Positions 1 through 8,015 of a stretch of 64,000 nt of DNA are shown here, piece by piece. The first letter of the stretch is position 1. Every line of letters begins with the position of its first letter. The DNA comes from Faecalicatena contorta (GTDB lineage Bacteria > Bacillota > Clostridia > Lachnospirales > Lachnospiraceae). Under the pieces are notes generated by a model. It was not told where the DNA came from. It ran no database searches and saw nothing but the letters and a program-made list of their open reading frames with translations. The position numbers and the translations under genes were made by a program. Location of the stretch: assembly GCF_039521745.1 (NCBI RefSeq), contig NZ_BAAACT010000005.1; one strand, 5' to 3'.

Positions 1-14
1 CCACCTGTTGAATC

Positions 15-57
15 GACTTACCTATCTCCTGAAACAAAAGACTTACCTATCTCCTGA
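15..57. repeat. Tandem direct repeat, two 18-bp copies
   Basis: The 18-mer GACTTACCTATCTCCTGA occurs at 15-32 and again at 40-57, a 25-bp period. No gene covers it. It lies at the window edge, so it may continue to the left as a longer tandem array. Function unknown. Confidence 0.7.
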
Positions 58-119
58 CTGGTCAAATAAAAGTGGGCAATCCCACCCCTGCTCTCCACCC
101 CCTCACTCATGAAGGGCTT

Positions 120-180
120 GCACACTTTGGCGCCGCCGCGATGCCGCCTTACAGCTATATACCTTATCGCGGCGTGTGCA
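120..180. repeat. Imperfect inverted repeat, GC-rich
   Basis: CGCCGCGAT (134-142) pairs with ATCGCGGCG (166-174), and GCACAC (120-125) can extend the stem with TGTGC (175-179) across a bulge. The short reading frame through this region (72-278) is not convincing because it consists of the hairpins. This may be a structured RNA 3' end or a dispersed repeat. Confidence 0.45.
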
Positions 181-192
181 TCCCCCGGAGGG

Positions 193-237
193 TTTTGTAT
201 AATAGGAAAGTGCTATGCACTTTCCTATTATACAAAA
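193..237. repeat. Perfect palindrome with 21-bp arms
   Basis: The arms 193-213 and 217-237 are perfectly complementary around a 3-nt loop (TAT). The arm begins TTTTGTATAATAGG, so each strand carries a TATAAT-like hexamer. This could be a MITE-like repeat or a hairpin element. It lies immediately before a terminator stem. Confidence 0.8.
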
Positions 238-238
238 A

Positions 239-271
239 GGGCGTCTTCCCTGTGGAAAACGCCCTCGTTTT
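239..271 (+). terminator. Probable rho-independent terminator
   Basis: GGGCGTCTTCC (239-249) pairs with GGAAAACGCCC (254-264) with one mismatch and a CTGT loop, followed by TCGTTTT. It would end a plus-strand transcript entering from left of the window. The 265-394 stretch beyond it is AT-rich and shows nothing else. Confidence 0.6.
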
Positions 272-394
272 GATATAACTTATTATACTCGCGCAGATTT
301 GAAAGTCAAATATTATTTTATAAAAAATTTATATTTGTTAAAAATGTCCAGATTTCTCTTTCCGTAGAAGAAAAGTTCTCTTATTTTCACGAAA

Positions 395-1183
395 CTACTT
401 AACACCCAGGTATTCCTCCAGTGTGATCCCCTTCTCTTTGATCTCTTTCGCCGCCTCTTTCCCTACATAGCGGTAGTGCCACGGCTCATATATAATGCCG
501 GTTATATCCGCTTTTTCCGGGGGATAACGAAGTATAAATCCATATTTATAGCAGTTTTCCGCCAGCCATTTGGACTCAGCCGTATCCGCCTGTTTCTCAT
601 CCAGATCCTGATACTCCTCGGACGTAATGTCAAGCGCCAGCCCGGTCGCGTGCTCGCTGTATCCCGGCACCGCAACAGATTTCTTCGTTTCATTGTAAGC
701 ATCCAGTAAACTGCTTCCCTGGTTGACCCAGTTCTGCATGGTCTCATTAAATACTGTCTTCTGATCATCGTAGGAACGGTAAGCGGAGCAGATATACATC
801 TTAAGTCCGCCCGCCTGGGCATCCTCCAGCATCTGCTTCGTATCTTCGAGAATCCGCGAATCTACTGAACGCCCCTCTGTAATCTCTGCTAATTCCGGCT
901 GATATTCCTGATCCAGCGGATAATCGTCATTTACCAGCACAAGCTCCCAATTCTCCGGTTCTTGCTTAGACAGAACAGCCGCCGCCTCCACAGATTTCTG
1001 TTGTTTCAACTTTGACTGCAGATCTTTATTCTCCGCTTTTAACTTCTCGTGCGTTTTAGCCATAGTATCTTCTTTTTTGTCTAATGCCTTGCTGGCGGCG
1101 GCAAATGTCAGCGCCATTCCAAGCACTGCACCGCACACTGCACCCAATATGAGCGCTTTTTTTATCTTCCGGTTCATCTTCAT
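395..1183 (-). CDS. D-alanyl-D-alanine carboxypeptidase, VanY/M15B family, membrane-anchored
   Basis: This 262-residue protein is predicted to trim the terminal D-Ala from peptidoglycan stem peptides outside the membrane. A single N-terminal hydrophobic segment (about residues 9-30) follows a basic MKMNRKIKK start and acts as an anchor. A Lys-rich coiled linker (35-65) comes next, then the M15 zinc-peptidase domain: SAYRSYDDQ, the zinc motif YSEHATGLALDI (HxxGxAxD) and the closing EPWHYRYVG that supplies the last zinc ligand. All signature residues are present. It starts inside the stop region of the phosphopantetheinyl transferase gene (4-bp overlap), so the two are co-transcribed. A D,D-carboxypeptidase without role in glycopeptide resistance is more likely than VanY proper, since no van genes are nearby. 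Confidence 0.88.
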   Translation of the reverse strand: MKMNRKIKKALILGAVCGAVLGMALTFAAASKALDKKEDTMAKTHEKLKAENKDLQSKLKQQKSVEAAAVLSKQEPENWELVLVNDDYPLDQEYQPELAEITEGRSVDSRILEDTKQMLEDAQAGGLKMYICSAYRSYDDQKTVFNETMQNWVNQGSSLLDAYNETKKSVAVPGYSEHATGLALDITSEEYQDLDEKQADTAESKWLAENCYKYGFILRYPPEKADITGIIYEPWHYRYVGKEAAKEIKEKGITLEEYLGVK

Positions 1184-1809
1184 AATTTAAACTCCATCCG
1201 TAGTTCAGAATCAATTTCGTCGTCAGTGGAACAGACTGCTATTTTACAGGGACACCCAGACAGCACGTATTCGCGGTAATAATAGTCCCGCGGAAAACGT
1301 TCCGGCTTCTCAAGCAATACAGGCGGCGAGGAAAGCCGGATCTCGAAGCTCGACATATCCAGCGCCATGCCCTCTCTGGTGGCCTTCATAAAACTTTCCT
1401 TCAGCACCCAGAACCTGTAAAACATATCCCTTTGCAGTTTTTGATTGTCCTCCCTCAAAATTGCCTCGTACTCCGATGGGCAGAAAAACCTTTTTGCCAC
1501 CTTCAGATCTGCCTCTTTAACAGTCTCAATGTCACATCCCACCTGAGTTTCCTCATTACATTCCATATCAACAGAACACAGCACATAATCCCCTGAATGC
1601 GAGAGATTAAATGCTGCTTTTTCTGTAATTCTGTATTTCTTTCGTATCTTTTCCAGCAATATCCAGGCTCCTGCGCTCTGCGCCCTGTCCTTTTGGAATC
1701 GCAGCCTGTCCGCCTTTTCTTTTCTAAAAGCCGGAAGCGTATCGTAATATTTCCGGTATCTCTGCTCCTCATATAAAGGGCGGATATCCGAAAGCCACGT
1801 CCTGATCAT
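1180..1809 (-). CDS. 4'-phosphopantetheinyl transferase superfamily protein (Sfp-like)
   Basis: It is predicted to transfer the phosphopantetheine arm of CoA to a carrier protein. The 209 residues contain the two family signatures: VGCDIETVKE around residue 90 (magnesium-binding Asp and Glu) and FYRFWVLKESFMKATREG around residue 133 (WxxKESxxK). The length matches Sfp/AcpT-type enzymes. No polyketide or nonribosomal peptide synthetase is in the window, so the carrier protein substrate is unknown. It sits 15 bp downstream of the GGDEF-EAL gene and overlaps the D,D-carboxypeptidase gene. The ATG at 1809 is preceded only by a weak AGCAGG site. Confidence 0.85.
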   Translation of the reverse strand: MIRTWLSDIRPLYEEQRYRKYYDTLPAFRKEKADRLRFQKDRAQSAGAWILLEKIRKKYRITEKAAFNLSHSGDYVLCSVDMECNEETQVGCDIETVKEADLKVAKRFFCPSEYEAILREDNQKLQRDMFYRFWVLKESFMKATREGMALDMSSFEIRLSSPPVLLEKPERFPRDYYYREYVLSGCPCKIAVCSTDDEIDSELRMEFKL

Positions 1810-1824
1810 AGATATGCCTGCTTT

Positions 1825-3444
1825 CTAATTCTTCAAATAGCGCACTTCAAAAGTGTCTATCGTAATCGGCTTATTGAACAAAGTCCCCTGTGCATAATCA
1901 CATCCCAACTCTTTTAATACATTCAGCTGATCCTGTGTTTCCACCCCTGCGGCCGCCACATGGACACCGAGCTGCCTGCATACATCAATCACTGCCTTTG
2001 CCACAATCTGGCTGCGGCTGTTTCCGACAATGTTAGCTACCAGGCTCCGATCCAGCTTCAGACCATCAAATTCCATGATAGATAGAATGGCAAAACTGGA
2101 ATCCTTAGCGCCAAAATGATCCAGAATGACTCGTACATTTTCCTTCCTGATCTTGTTGCTTGTCTCTGCAAGCATCTCCTGATTCATATCTGTGTAGGAT
2201 TCGGAAACCTCGACTTCCAGATATTCACAGGAAACATGGTACTTCTCTACCAGGGCGAGCATCTTCTCCGCAACGCTCTCCTGCCGCAGAGTTGCACCGG
2301 CAAAGTTCACGGACACAGGCAGCATCGGCATATCATCCAGCTCCCATCTCCTCAGTGTCTTACAGACCTCCTCGAATACATACAGATCCAGATGATGAGA
2401 CAGCTTTGTCTCCTCCAGCAGTGTAATGTATTTCCCCGGATCCACAATGCCCAGATCCTTGTGGTGATAACGTACAACTGCTTCGGCTCCCACCACTTCC
2501 TCCGTCAGAACATCTACCTTGGGGACAAAACACACAATAAAATTCCCCTGTTCGATATCTTCCAGAAGATCCTGCTTGATAATCGGCTCATGATGGCCTT
2601 TCTTCAGGTTCTTATAATACTTCTGCTTCTCTTCCCGCATCATGCCCTCGGCATGTGCCACAAGGCTGTCCACATCAATGTCTACCTTTTCCCAGGCATA
2701 TCCCATCGTAGTCAGGCCCAGGCTGATATTCTCCAGCTTGCTGTGTGCACCGTGGACATTATTCATAAAGTCCTCATAATCCACGTTCTCCATGATTGCA
2801 AGGTATTCGTCCCCTGTCAGGCGGAATACCATAGCGCCTCTGAAGTACTCCTCCAGGACTTCCCCGACACGAATGACCACCTCGTCCCCATACTCGCGCC
2901 CAAACTCTTTGTTAAAGTTCTTCAGGCCATTGATGTCTACGGACAGCGCCCCCAGTGACTTCAGTTCTTCCTGCTTCACTTCCGCCAGATAGCCGACAAA
3001 GCTGTTCCGGTTCAAAAGCCCGGTCAGGTCATCGTGATAGCTGAGGTATTCCTGCTGCTTCTGCATCTTCTGCAGGACAATCGCCTGTGAAATATATGGG
3101 ATAACCGCACGCATAAGTGAAAGGTCGCACCCGCCCCGGTGTACGCCCACCGCAGCCAGAACCGCCACCACCTCATCATCCAGCGGCTGGAATACACTGT
3201 AGTCCGCCTCGGTAGTGTCCGTAATCTCCTGGCGCAGCCACTTGGGCATCTGATCCGCATCCAGCATCTTAATGCGGTCCCTCTGCCATGGAACGTTTTC
3301 TGCACACCATTCATAGATCGTGATGATATCGTCATCCTCTTTTTCTATATAATAAACATATTCGGAATCATAATAATCACGTATGGTGCCCAGTACGTCA
3401 TTCATGATTTCTATTATAGAACGCTGTCTATATTTCTCACTCAT
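1825..3444 (-). CDS. GAF-like/GGDEF/EAL-domain protein with degenerate active sites
   Basis: This 539-residue cytoplasmic protein has an N-terminal sensor-like region (1-145, probably GAF fold), a GGDEF domain (about 150-275, entered by HDDLTGLLNRNSF) and an EAL domain (about 290-535). The cyclase signature reads TGDEY instead of GGDEF. The phosphodiesterase opening motif reads EAV instead of EAL, and the metal-binding DDFG motif reads DHFG. The Asn of SVNFAG, the Glu of VEVSES, the Lys of LKLDRS and the Glu of GVET are retained. Cyclic-di-GMP binding or weak catalysis is therefore possible, but full activity of both domains is doubtful. It heads the operon with the phosphopantetheinyl transferase and carboxypeptidase. 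The 3445-3600 leader shows no recognisable c-di-GMP riboswitch. Confidence 0.85.
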   Translation of the reverse strand: MSEKYRQRSIIEIMNDVLGTIRDYYDSEYVYYIEKEDDDIITIYEWCAENVPWQRDRIKMLDADQMPKWLRQEITDTTEADYSVFQPLDDEVVAVLAAVGVHRGGCDLSLMRAVIPYISQAIVLQKMQKQQEYLSYHDDLTGLLNRNSFVGYLAEVKQEELKSLGALSVDINGLKNFNKEFGREYGDEVVIRVGEVLEEYFRGAMVFRLTGDEYLAIMENVDYEDFMNNVHGAHSKLENISLGLTTMGYAWEKVDIDVDSLVAHAEGMMREEKQKYYKNLKKGHHEPIIKQDLLEDIEQGNFIVCFVPKVDVLTEEVVGAEAVVRYHHKDLGIVDPGKYITLLEETKLSHHLDLYVFEEVCKTLRRWELDDMPMLPVSVNFAGATLRQESVAEKMLALVEKYHVSCEYLEVEVSESYTDMNQEMLAETSNKIRKENVRVILDHFGAKDSSFAILSIMEFDGLKLDRSLVANIVGNSRSQIVAKAVIDVCRQLGVHVAAAGVETQDQLNVLKELGCDYAQGTLFNKPITIDTFEVRYLKN

Positions 3445-3651
3445 GGACTTCTCTCCCCTGATCTTACAGTACTGCTTTGTGTATGTTTTGGTGATTAGAG
3501 TGCCTGAAACCTGCGCAATACAGTACTCGATAACTATTAGCTTTTATACACTGTAGTTCTGGTAACGTACAGATATAAATATTGTAGTATAATCTCTCAT
3601 AAAAAGCAAGATGCGATGAGGGAATTAATTTGGACGGGTAAAGAGAACTGG

Positions 3652-3720
3652 CCCTTCTGCAAAGGGGGCAGCCCCCTCTGCAGAAGGGTCAGTCCCTTTT
3701 GCACACCATTTTCAGAATTG
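3652..3720. repeat. Family B palindromic repeat downstream of atpC, with adjoining hairpin
   Basis: CCCTTCTGC (3652-3660) pairs with GCAGAAGGG (3680-3688), with an inner GGGGGC/GCCCCC stem. The adjoining AAGGGTCAGTCCCTTTTG block, followed by CACACCATTTTCAGAAT, is nearly the same as the block at 5566-5600 between atpD and atpG. It lies directly after the atpC stop and may end or stabilise the atp transcript, although there is no clean U-tract. Confidence 0.7.
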
Positions 3721-3721
3721 T

Positions 3722-4138
3722 TTACAAATTCCAGCGTTTCCCCTGGGATACTTTCAATCGGTTCATCGCCCGGGCAAGAGAAGCCTGGGTACGGTAATAC
3801 TCCTGAAGGCTCTGTTTCTGGCGGAGCTGTTCTTCCGCGCGCTCTTTGGCTTCCTCGGCGCGGCGCACATCGATTTCTTCGGGCCGTTCAGCGGTATCTA
3901 CCAGAATAGTGACACGGTTATTCACGACTTCCGCAAAACCTGCACCAACGGCTATGTCAACCCAGCTGCCTTCTTCAATCTCCATCCTGGCATCGCCTAC
4001 GCTGATAGCAATTACCATATTCTCATGATCCGGAAGAATACCCATCTTTCCGTCCGGAGCCGGGAGAATCAGCTTCCTGCAGCGTCCTATATAGAAGACT
4101 CTGTCACTCGCTATTATTTTCAGGCCAAATGTATCCAT
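3722..4138 (-). CDS. atpC: ATP synthase F1 subunit epsilon
   Basis: The epsilon subunit couples the gamma shaft to the c ring and can inhibit ATP hydrolysis. The 138-residue product has the N-terminal beta-sandwich (FGLKIIASDRVFY, GKMGILPDHENMVIAIS, about 1-85) and a C-terminal helical hairpin rich in Arg/Glu (about 90-135). This length is normal. It is the last gene of the operon, 27 bp after atpD, and is followed by a palindromic repeat. Confidence 0.95.
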   Translation of the reverse strand: MDTFGLKIIASDRVFYIGRCRKLILPAPDGKMGILPDHENMVIAISVGDARMEIEEGSWVDIAVGAGFAEVVNNRVTILVDTAERPEEIDVRRAEEAKERAEEQLRQKQSLQEYYRTQASLARAMNRLKVSQGKRWNL

Positions 4139-4165
4139 CTACATACACCTCTATTCTGCCGCATT

Positions 4166-5560
4166 TCATGCTTTTGCTTTTTCGATCACATCATCGATCG
4201 TTCCTACATTAAAGAATGCGGACTCCGGATACTGGTCCATTTCTCCATCCACAATCATCTTGAAACCGCGTATCGTTTCCTTTAGCGGTACGTATCTGCC
4301 GGGTATTCCGGTAAACGTCTCGGCCACAAAAAATGGCTGTGATAAAAATCTCTGAATTTTTCTCGCACGCATTACCACTGCTTTATCATCATCGGAGAGT
4401 TCTTCCATACCCAGGATTGCAATGATATCCTGCAGTTCTTTGTATTTCTGCAGGATCGCGGTTACCTGGTTTGCCACTCTGTAGTGCTCTTCGCCTACGA
4501 TATCCTCTTCCAGTATACGGGAATTGGATTCGAGCGGATCCACAGCCGGATAGATCCCCTGTTCCACGATCTTTCTGGACAATACAGTTGTTGCATCCAG
4601 ATGTGCAAACGTCGTGGCCGGGGCCGGATCCGTCAGATCATCGGCAGGTACATATACCGCCTGCACGGAAGTTACGGAACCGTTTCTGGTAGATGCGATC
4701 CGTTCCTGCAGTTCCCCCATTTCCGTAGCAAGCGTAGGCTGATAACCTACGGCCGACGGCATACGGCCAAGAAGTGCGGACACCTCCGACCCTGCCTGGG
4801 TAAAACGGAAAATATTATCTATAAACAAAAGCACATTCTGATGCTCTTCATCCCTGAAATATTCGGCCATTGTCAGCCCCGTCTCGGCTACACGCATACG
4901 CGCTCCGGGCGGCTCGTTCATCTGCCCAAATACCAGCGCCGTCTTCTCCAGTACACCGGAAGCCTTCATCTCCGTCCACAGGTCATTTCCCTCACGTGAA
5001 CGCTCACCAACCCCGGTAAAAATAGAATAACCGCCGTGTTCTGTCGCAATATTGCGGATCAGTTCCTGAATCAGAACGGTTTTTCCAACCCCGGCTCCGC
5101 CGAATAAGCCGATCTTTCCGCCCTTGGCATAAGGCGCCAGCAGGTCAATCACCTTAATTCCGGTCTCCAGAATCTCAATCACCGGGCTCTGATCCTCAAA
5201 ACAAGGGGGATCCCTGTGGATGACCCATTTCTTATCGCACTGGACCGGCTCCCTCTCGTCAATGGTTTCACCCAAAACATTGAATAATCTTCCCAAAGTC
5301 TGCTCTCCCACCGGAACCTTAATACCATCCCCGGTGGCAGTTACTTCCATATCCTTATGCAGCCCTTCGCTGGCGGCAAGCATCAGGCAGCGCACCTCGT
5401 TGTTTCCCAAGTGCTGCGCAACCTCCATAACGCACTTCTTTCCATTATTCTCAACTTCAAGTGCATCCTTAATAAAAGGAAGATTGCCGTCTTCAAATAC
5501 TACGTCAACGACAGGTCCCATGACCTGTATGATTCGTCCTTCATTCATAATAGATCTCAC
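4166..5560 (-). CDS. atpD: ATP synthase F1 subunit beta
   Basis: This is the catalytic F1 subunit for ADP phosphorylation at the cytoplasmic face. The 464 residues carry the P-loop GGAGVGKTVLIQEL, the catalytic GVGERSREGNDL, the Walker B stretch NVLLFIDNIFRFTQAGSEV and the DELSEED-like helix EELSDDDKAVV, in the normal order and with normal length. The gene follows atpG after a 45-bp spacer that contains a family B palindromic repeat. Confidence 0.98.
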   Translation of the reverse strand: MRSIMNEGRIIQVMGPVVDVVFEDGNLPFIKDALEVENNGKKCVMEVAQHLGNNEVRCLMLAASEGLHKDMEVTATGDGIKVPVGEQTLGRLFNVLGETIDEREPVQCDKKWVIHRDPPCFEDQSPVIEILETGIKVIDLLAPYAKGGKIGLFGGAGVGKTVLIQELIRNIATEHGGYSIFTGVGERSREGNDLWTEMKASGVLEKTALVFGQMNEPPGARMRVAETGLTMAEYFRDEEHQNVLLFIDNIFRFTQAGSEVSALLGRMPSAVGYQPTLATEMGELQERIASTRNGSVTSVQAVYVPADDLTDPAPATTFAHLDATTVLSRKIVEQGIYPAVDPLESNSRILEEDIVGEEHYRVANQVTAILQKYKELQDIIAILGMEELSDDDKAVVMRARKIQRFLSQPFFVAETFTGIPGRYVPLKETIRGFKMIVDGEMDQYPESAFFNVGTIDDVIEKAKA

Positions 5561-5565
5561 TTCCT

Positions 5566-5600
5566 AAGGGGTCAGACCCCTTTGAACACCATTTTCAGAA
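5566..5600. repeat. Family B palindromic repeat between atpG and atpD
   Basis: The block AAGGGGTCAGACCCCTTT followed by GAACACCATTTTCAGAAT fills the intergenic space. The same arrangement recurs at 3684-3718 after atpC. The GGGGTC/GACCCC core is shared with repeats at 16149, 28869, 43115 and 52372. Confidence 0.8.
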
Positions 5601-5605
5601 TATTC

Positions 5606-6496
5606 TCACTTTTCTCGTCTCTGTGCGTTTGCTCCACTGCATACTTCGGTGATCTCCTGGGTAATTGCAGCCTGTCTTGCACGGTTATATAAGGTAGATA
5701 ATTCTTTAATAATACTTTCCGCGCTGTCTGTGGCTGTCTGCATCGCCATCATGCGGGCGTTGTGCTCGCTGGCGTATGCTTCCACCAGGCAGCCGTATAT
5801 CATACCTGTGATATAGTTGGGTATAATACTGTCCATGACGCTTTGAGCGGATGGATATAGCTCGATTTCTTCCCGGTACATGTTTAGCGGCATAACCATG
5901 TCGCTGAAGGAAGCTCTCTCCAGGGGGAGCAGCCTTACCTTCTCGGCATCGGACTTCACAGAATTCTCCATACGGGTGTATATCATGTATACTTCATCCA
6001 GCTCTCCTCTTTCAAATTTGTCGATGATCGTGGACGAAATGTTCCTGGCCCGGTGCATCGTGGGTTTTTGGACTGTATACTGGAAGCTGGTGTCTATTTC
6101 CACATTATGCTTTGAAAAATAATGCCTCCCCAGCTCTCCGACTACAAATAGTTTGTGTATTCCAGGCCCGCTTTGCAGTTCTTCTTCCAGCTTGATGATA
6201 TTATGGTTGTATGCCCCCGCCAGTCCCTTGTCTGCTGTTATAACAATGGAACCGATCTTCCGCTCCCCCACCGGGATATGTTCCCTCAGGTCAAAGTACG
6301 GATGTTCTATATCAGGGACATGGCGCAGAATCCTGGAAATCTCCCCCTGCAGTCCATAGAAATACGGCTCTGTATCTTCCAGCTTCTTCTTTGCCTGTTT
6401 CATCTTGGAAGAGGAGATCATATACATCGCATTCGTAATCTTCATCGTATCCTTCACACTGTTTATACGGGTCTGTATTTCTCTGATATTTGCCAT
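5606..6496 (-). CDS. atpG: ATP synthase F1 subunit gamma
   Basis: The gamma subunit is the central rotor shaft. The 296-residue product begins MANIREIQTRINSVKDTMKI, the conserved N-terminal coiled helix, and ends with the matching helix DSAESIIKELSTLYNRARQA followed by ITQEITEVCSGA. The start at 6496 is chosen because the family always begins here; the reading frame stays open further upstream into atpA without any conserved sequence. The gap from the atpA stop is one base. Confidence 0.96.
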   Translation of the reverse strand: MANIREIQTRINSVKDTMKITNAMYMISSSKMKQAKKKLEDTEPYFYGLQGEISRILRHVPDIEHPYFDLREHIPVGERKIGSIVITADKGLAGAYNHNIIKLEEELQSGPGIHKLFVVGELGRHYFSKHNVEIDTSFQYTVQKPTMHRARNISSTIIDKFERGELDEVYMIYTRMENSVKSDAEKVRLLPLERASFSDMVMPLNMYREEIELYPSAQSVMDSIIPNYITGMIYGCLVEAYASEHNARMMAMQTATDSAESIIKELSTLYNRARQAAITQEITEVCSGANAQRREK

Positions 6497-6497
6497 A

Positions 6498-8015
6498 TTA
6501 ACACCTGCTCTTCTTAAATTCCTTCGCGGCCTCCACGATCTTATCAGCCAGTTCATCGGTAAGATCCCCGGTCTCTTCAATCTCTTTCCCGATTTCCGGG
6601 TATTGTGCGTCCATGAAGCTCAGCATATCCGCCTGAAATTGTTTCACATCAGCCTTTTTTACCCCGAGCAGCACCCGGTTCGTCGCCGCACATAGGGTAA
6701 TCACTTTTTCATGCAGGCTCAATGGCTGGCAGAGCGGCTGTTTCAGCAGCTCCATCAGCCCGCTGCCATAATCCAACTGCTCTTTCGTCGAATCATCCAG
6801 GTCGGAACTGAATTGGGTAAATATCTCCATTTCCCGAAACTGCGCCAGGTCGATCCTGATACTTCCCGACGCCTTTTTCATCGCCTTCGTCTGCGCGGCT
6901 CCGCCCACACGTGATACGGACAGTCCTACATTTACTGCCGGACGCATACCGGAAAAGAACAAATCACTCTCCAGGAAAATCTGTCCGTCCGTGATGGAAA
7001 TCACATTGGTCGGAATGTATGCGGATACGTCCCCTGCCTGTGTCTCAATGATCGGAAGTGCCGTAATAGAGCCTCCGCCCAGCTCGTCGTTCAGACGGCT
7101 GGAGCGCTCGAGCAGCCTGGAGTGCAGATAGAAAACATCACCCGGATAGGCCTCACGTCCCGGCGAGCGTCCCAGCAGCAGGGATAACGAACGGTATGCC
7201 ACCGCATGTTTGGATAAATCATCATATACAATCAGCACGTCTCTGCCCTGATGCATAAAATGCTCCGCCATCGCGGTTCCCGCATAAGGCGCAATATACT
7301 GCAGCGGCGCACAGTCACTAGCCGTAGATGCAACCACAATCGTATAATCCATAGCTCCGTTTGCGATCAGCGTATTTACTACTTTTGCAACCGTGGATGC
7401 TTTCTGGCCGATTGCTACATAGATACAGATTACATCTTTCCCCTTTTGATTGATAATCGTGTCTAAAGCAATGGAAGTTTTTCCCGTCTGCCTGTCTCCG
7501 ATAATCAATTCCCGCTGCCCCCGTCCGATTGGAAACATCGCGTCAATAGCCAGGATCCCAGTCTCCAGCGGTACACTGACCGACTTCCTGTCAATAATAC
7601 CGGGGGCCTCCTGTTCGATGGGCCTATAGTCATCTGCGGGAATCTCTCCCTTACCGTCAACCGGCACACCCAGCGCATCTACAACCCTGCCAATATAGTT
7701 ATCTCCAACCGGAACGCCGGCTCTTTTTTTCGTGCGCGTTACTTTTGTGCCTTCTTTAATCCCCGTATCGTGCCCGAATAGGATACATCCTATCACATCC
7801 TTCCGGATATCCTGCACCATACCTCTGATCCCGTTATGAAAAGTCACGATCTCCCCATACATAGCGTGGTTAATCCCATAAACCGTGGCGATTCCGTCGC
7901 CAACTGATATTACGGTGCCCACCTCGCTGTCCTGGCTGGCTGCGTCATAATTTTCTATCTCTTCTTTTAAAATAGAAATAATTTCGTCTGAAATGATAAC
8001 ACTCACTCTAGTCAC
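6498..8015 (-). CDS. atpA: ATP synthase F1 subunit alpha
   Basis: This is the non-catalytic nucleotide-binding F1 subunit. The 505 residues include the N-terminal beta-barrel with GDGIATVYGINHAMYGEIV, the P-loop GDRQTGKTSIALDTI, DVLIVYDDLSKHAVAYR and the conserved ISITDGQIFLESDLFFSGMRPAVNVGLSVSR (split here by description only). The length is normal. Its start overlaps the atpH stop by 4 bp, which indicates translational coupling. Confidence 0.98.
   Translation of the reverse strand: MTRVSVIISDEIISILKEEIENYDAASQDSEVGTVISVGDGIATVYGINHAMYGEIVTFHNGIRGMVQDIRKDVIGCILFGHDTGIKEGTKVTRTKKRAGVPVGDNYIGRVVDALGVPVDGKGEIPADDYRPIEQEAPGIIDRKSVSVPLETGILAIDAMFPIGRGQRELIIGDRQTGKTSIALDTIINQKGKDVICIYVAIGQKASTVAKVVNTLIANGAMDYTIVVASTASDCAPLQYIAPYAGTAMAEHFMHQGRDVLIVYDDLSKHAVAYRSLSLLLGRSPGREAYPGDVFYLHSRLLERSSRLNDELGGGSITALPIIETQAGDVSAYIPTNVISITDGQIFLESDLFFSGMRPAVNVGLSVSRVGGAAQTKAMKKASGSIRIDLAQFREMEIFTQFSSDLDDSTKEQLDYGSGLMELLKQPLCQPLSLHEKVITLCAATNRVLLGVKKADVKQFQADMLSFMDAQYPEIGKEIEETGDLTDELADKIVEAAKEFKKSRC

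Noticed and set aside
395..1183. VanY vancomycin-resistance carboxypeptidase
   Set aside because: No vanR/S/H/A/X genes are nearby and M15B carboxypeptidases of this form are common housekeeping enzymes.
2116..2958. 280-codon open frame on the plus strand
   Set aside because: It lies opposite the GGDEF-EAL gene and consists of a His/Cys-rich translation typical of reverse-strand frames.
3445..3600. c-di-GMP or other riboswitch upstream of the GGDEF-EAL gene
   Set aside because: No conserved riboswitch core sequence could be found on the minus strand.
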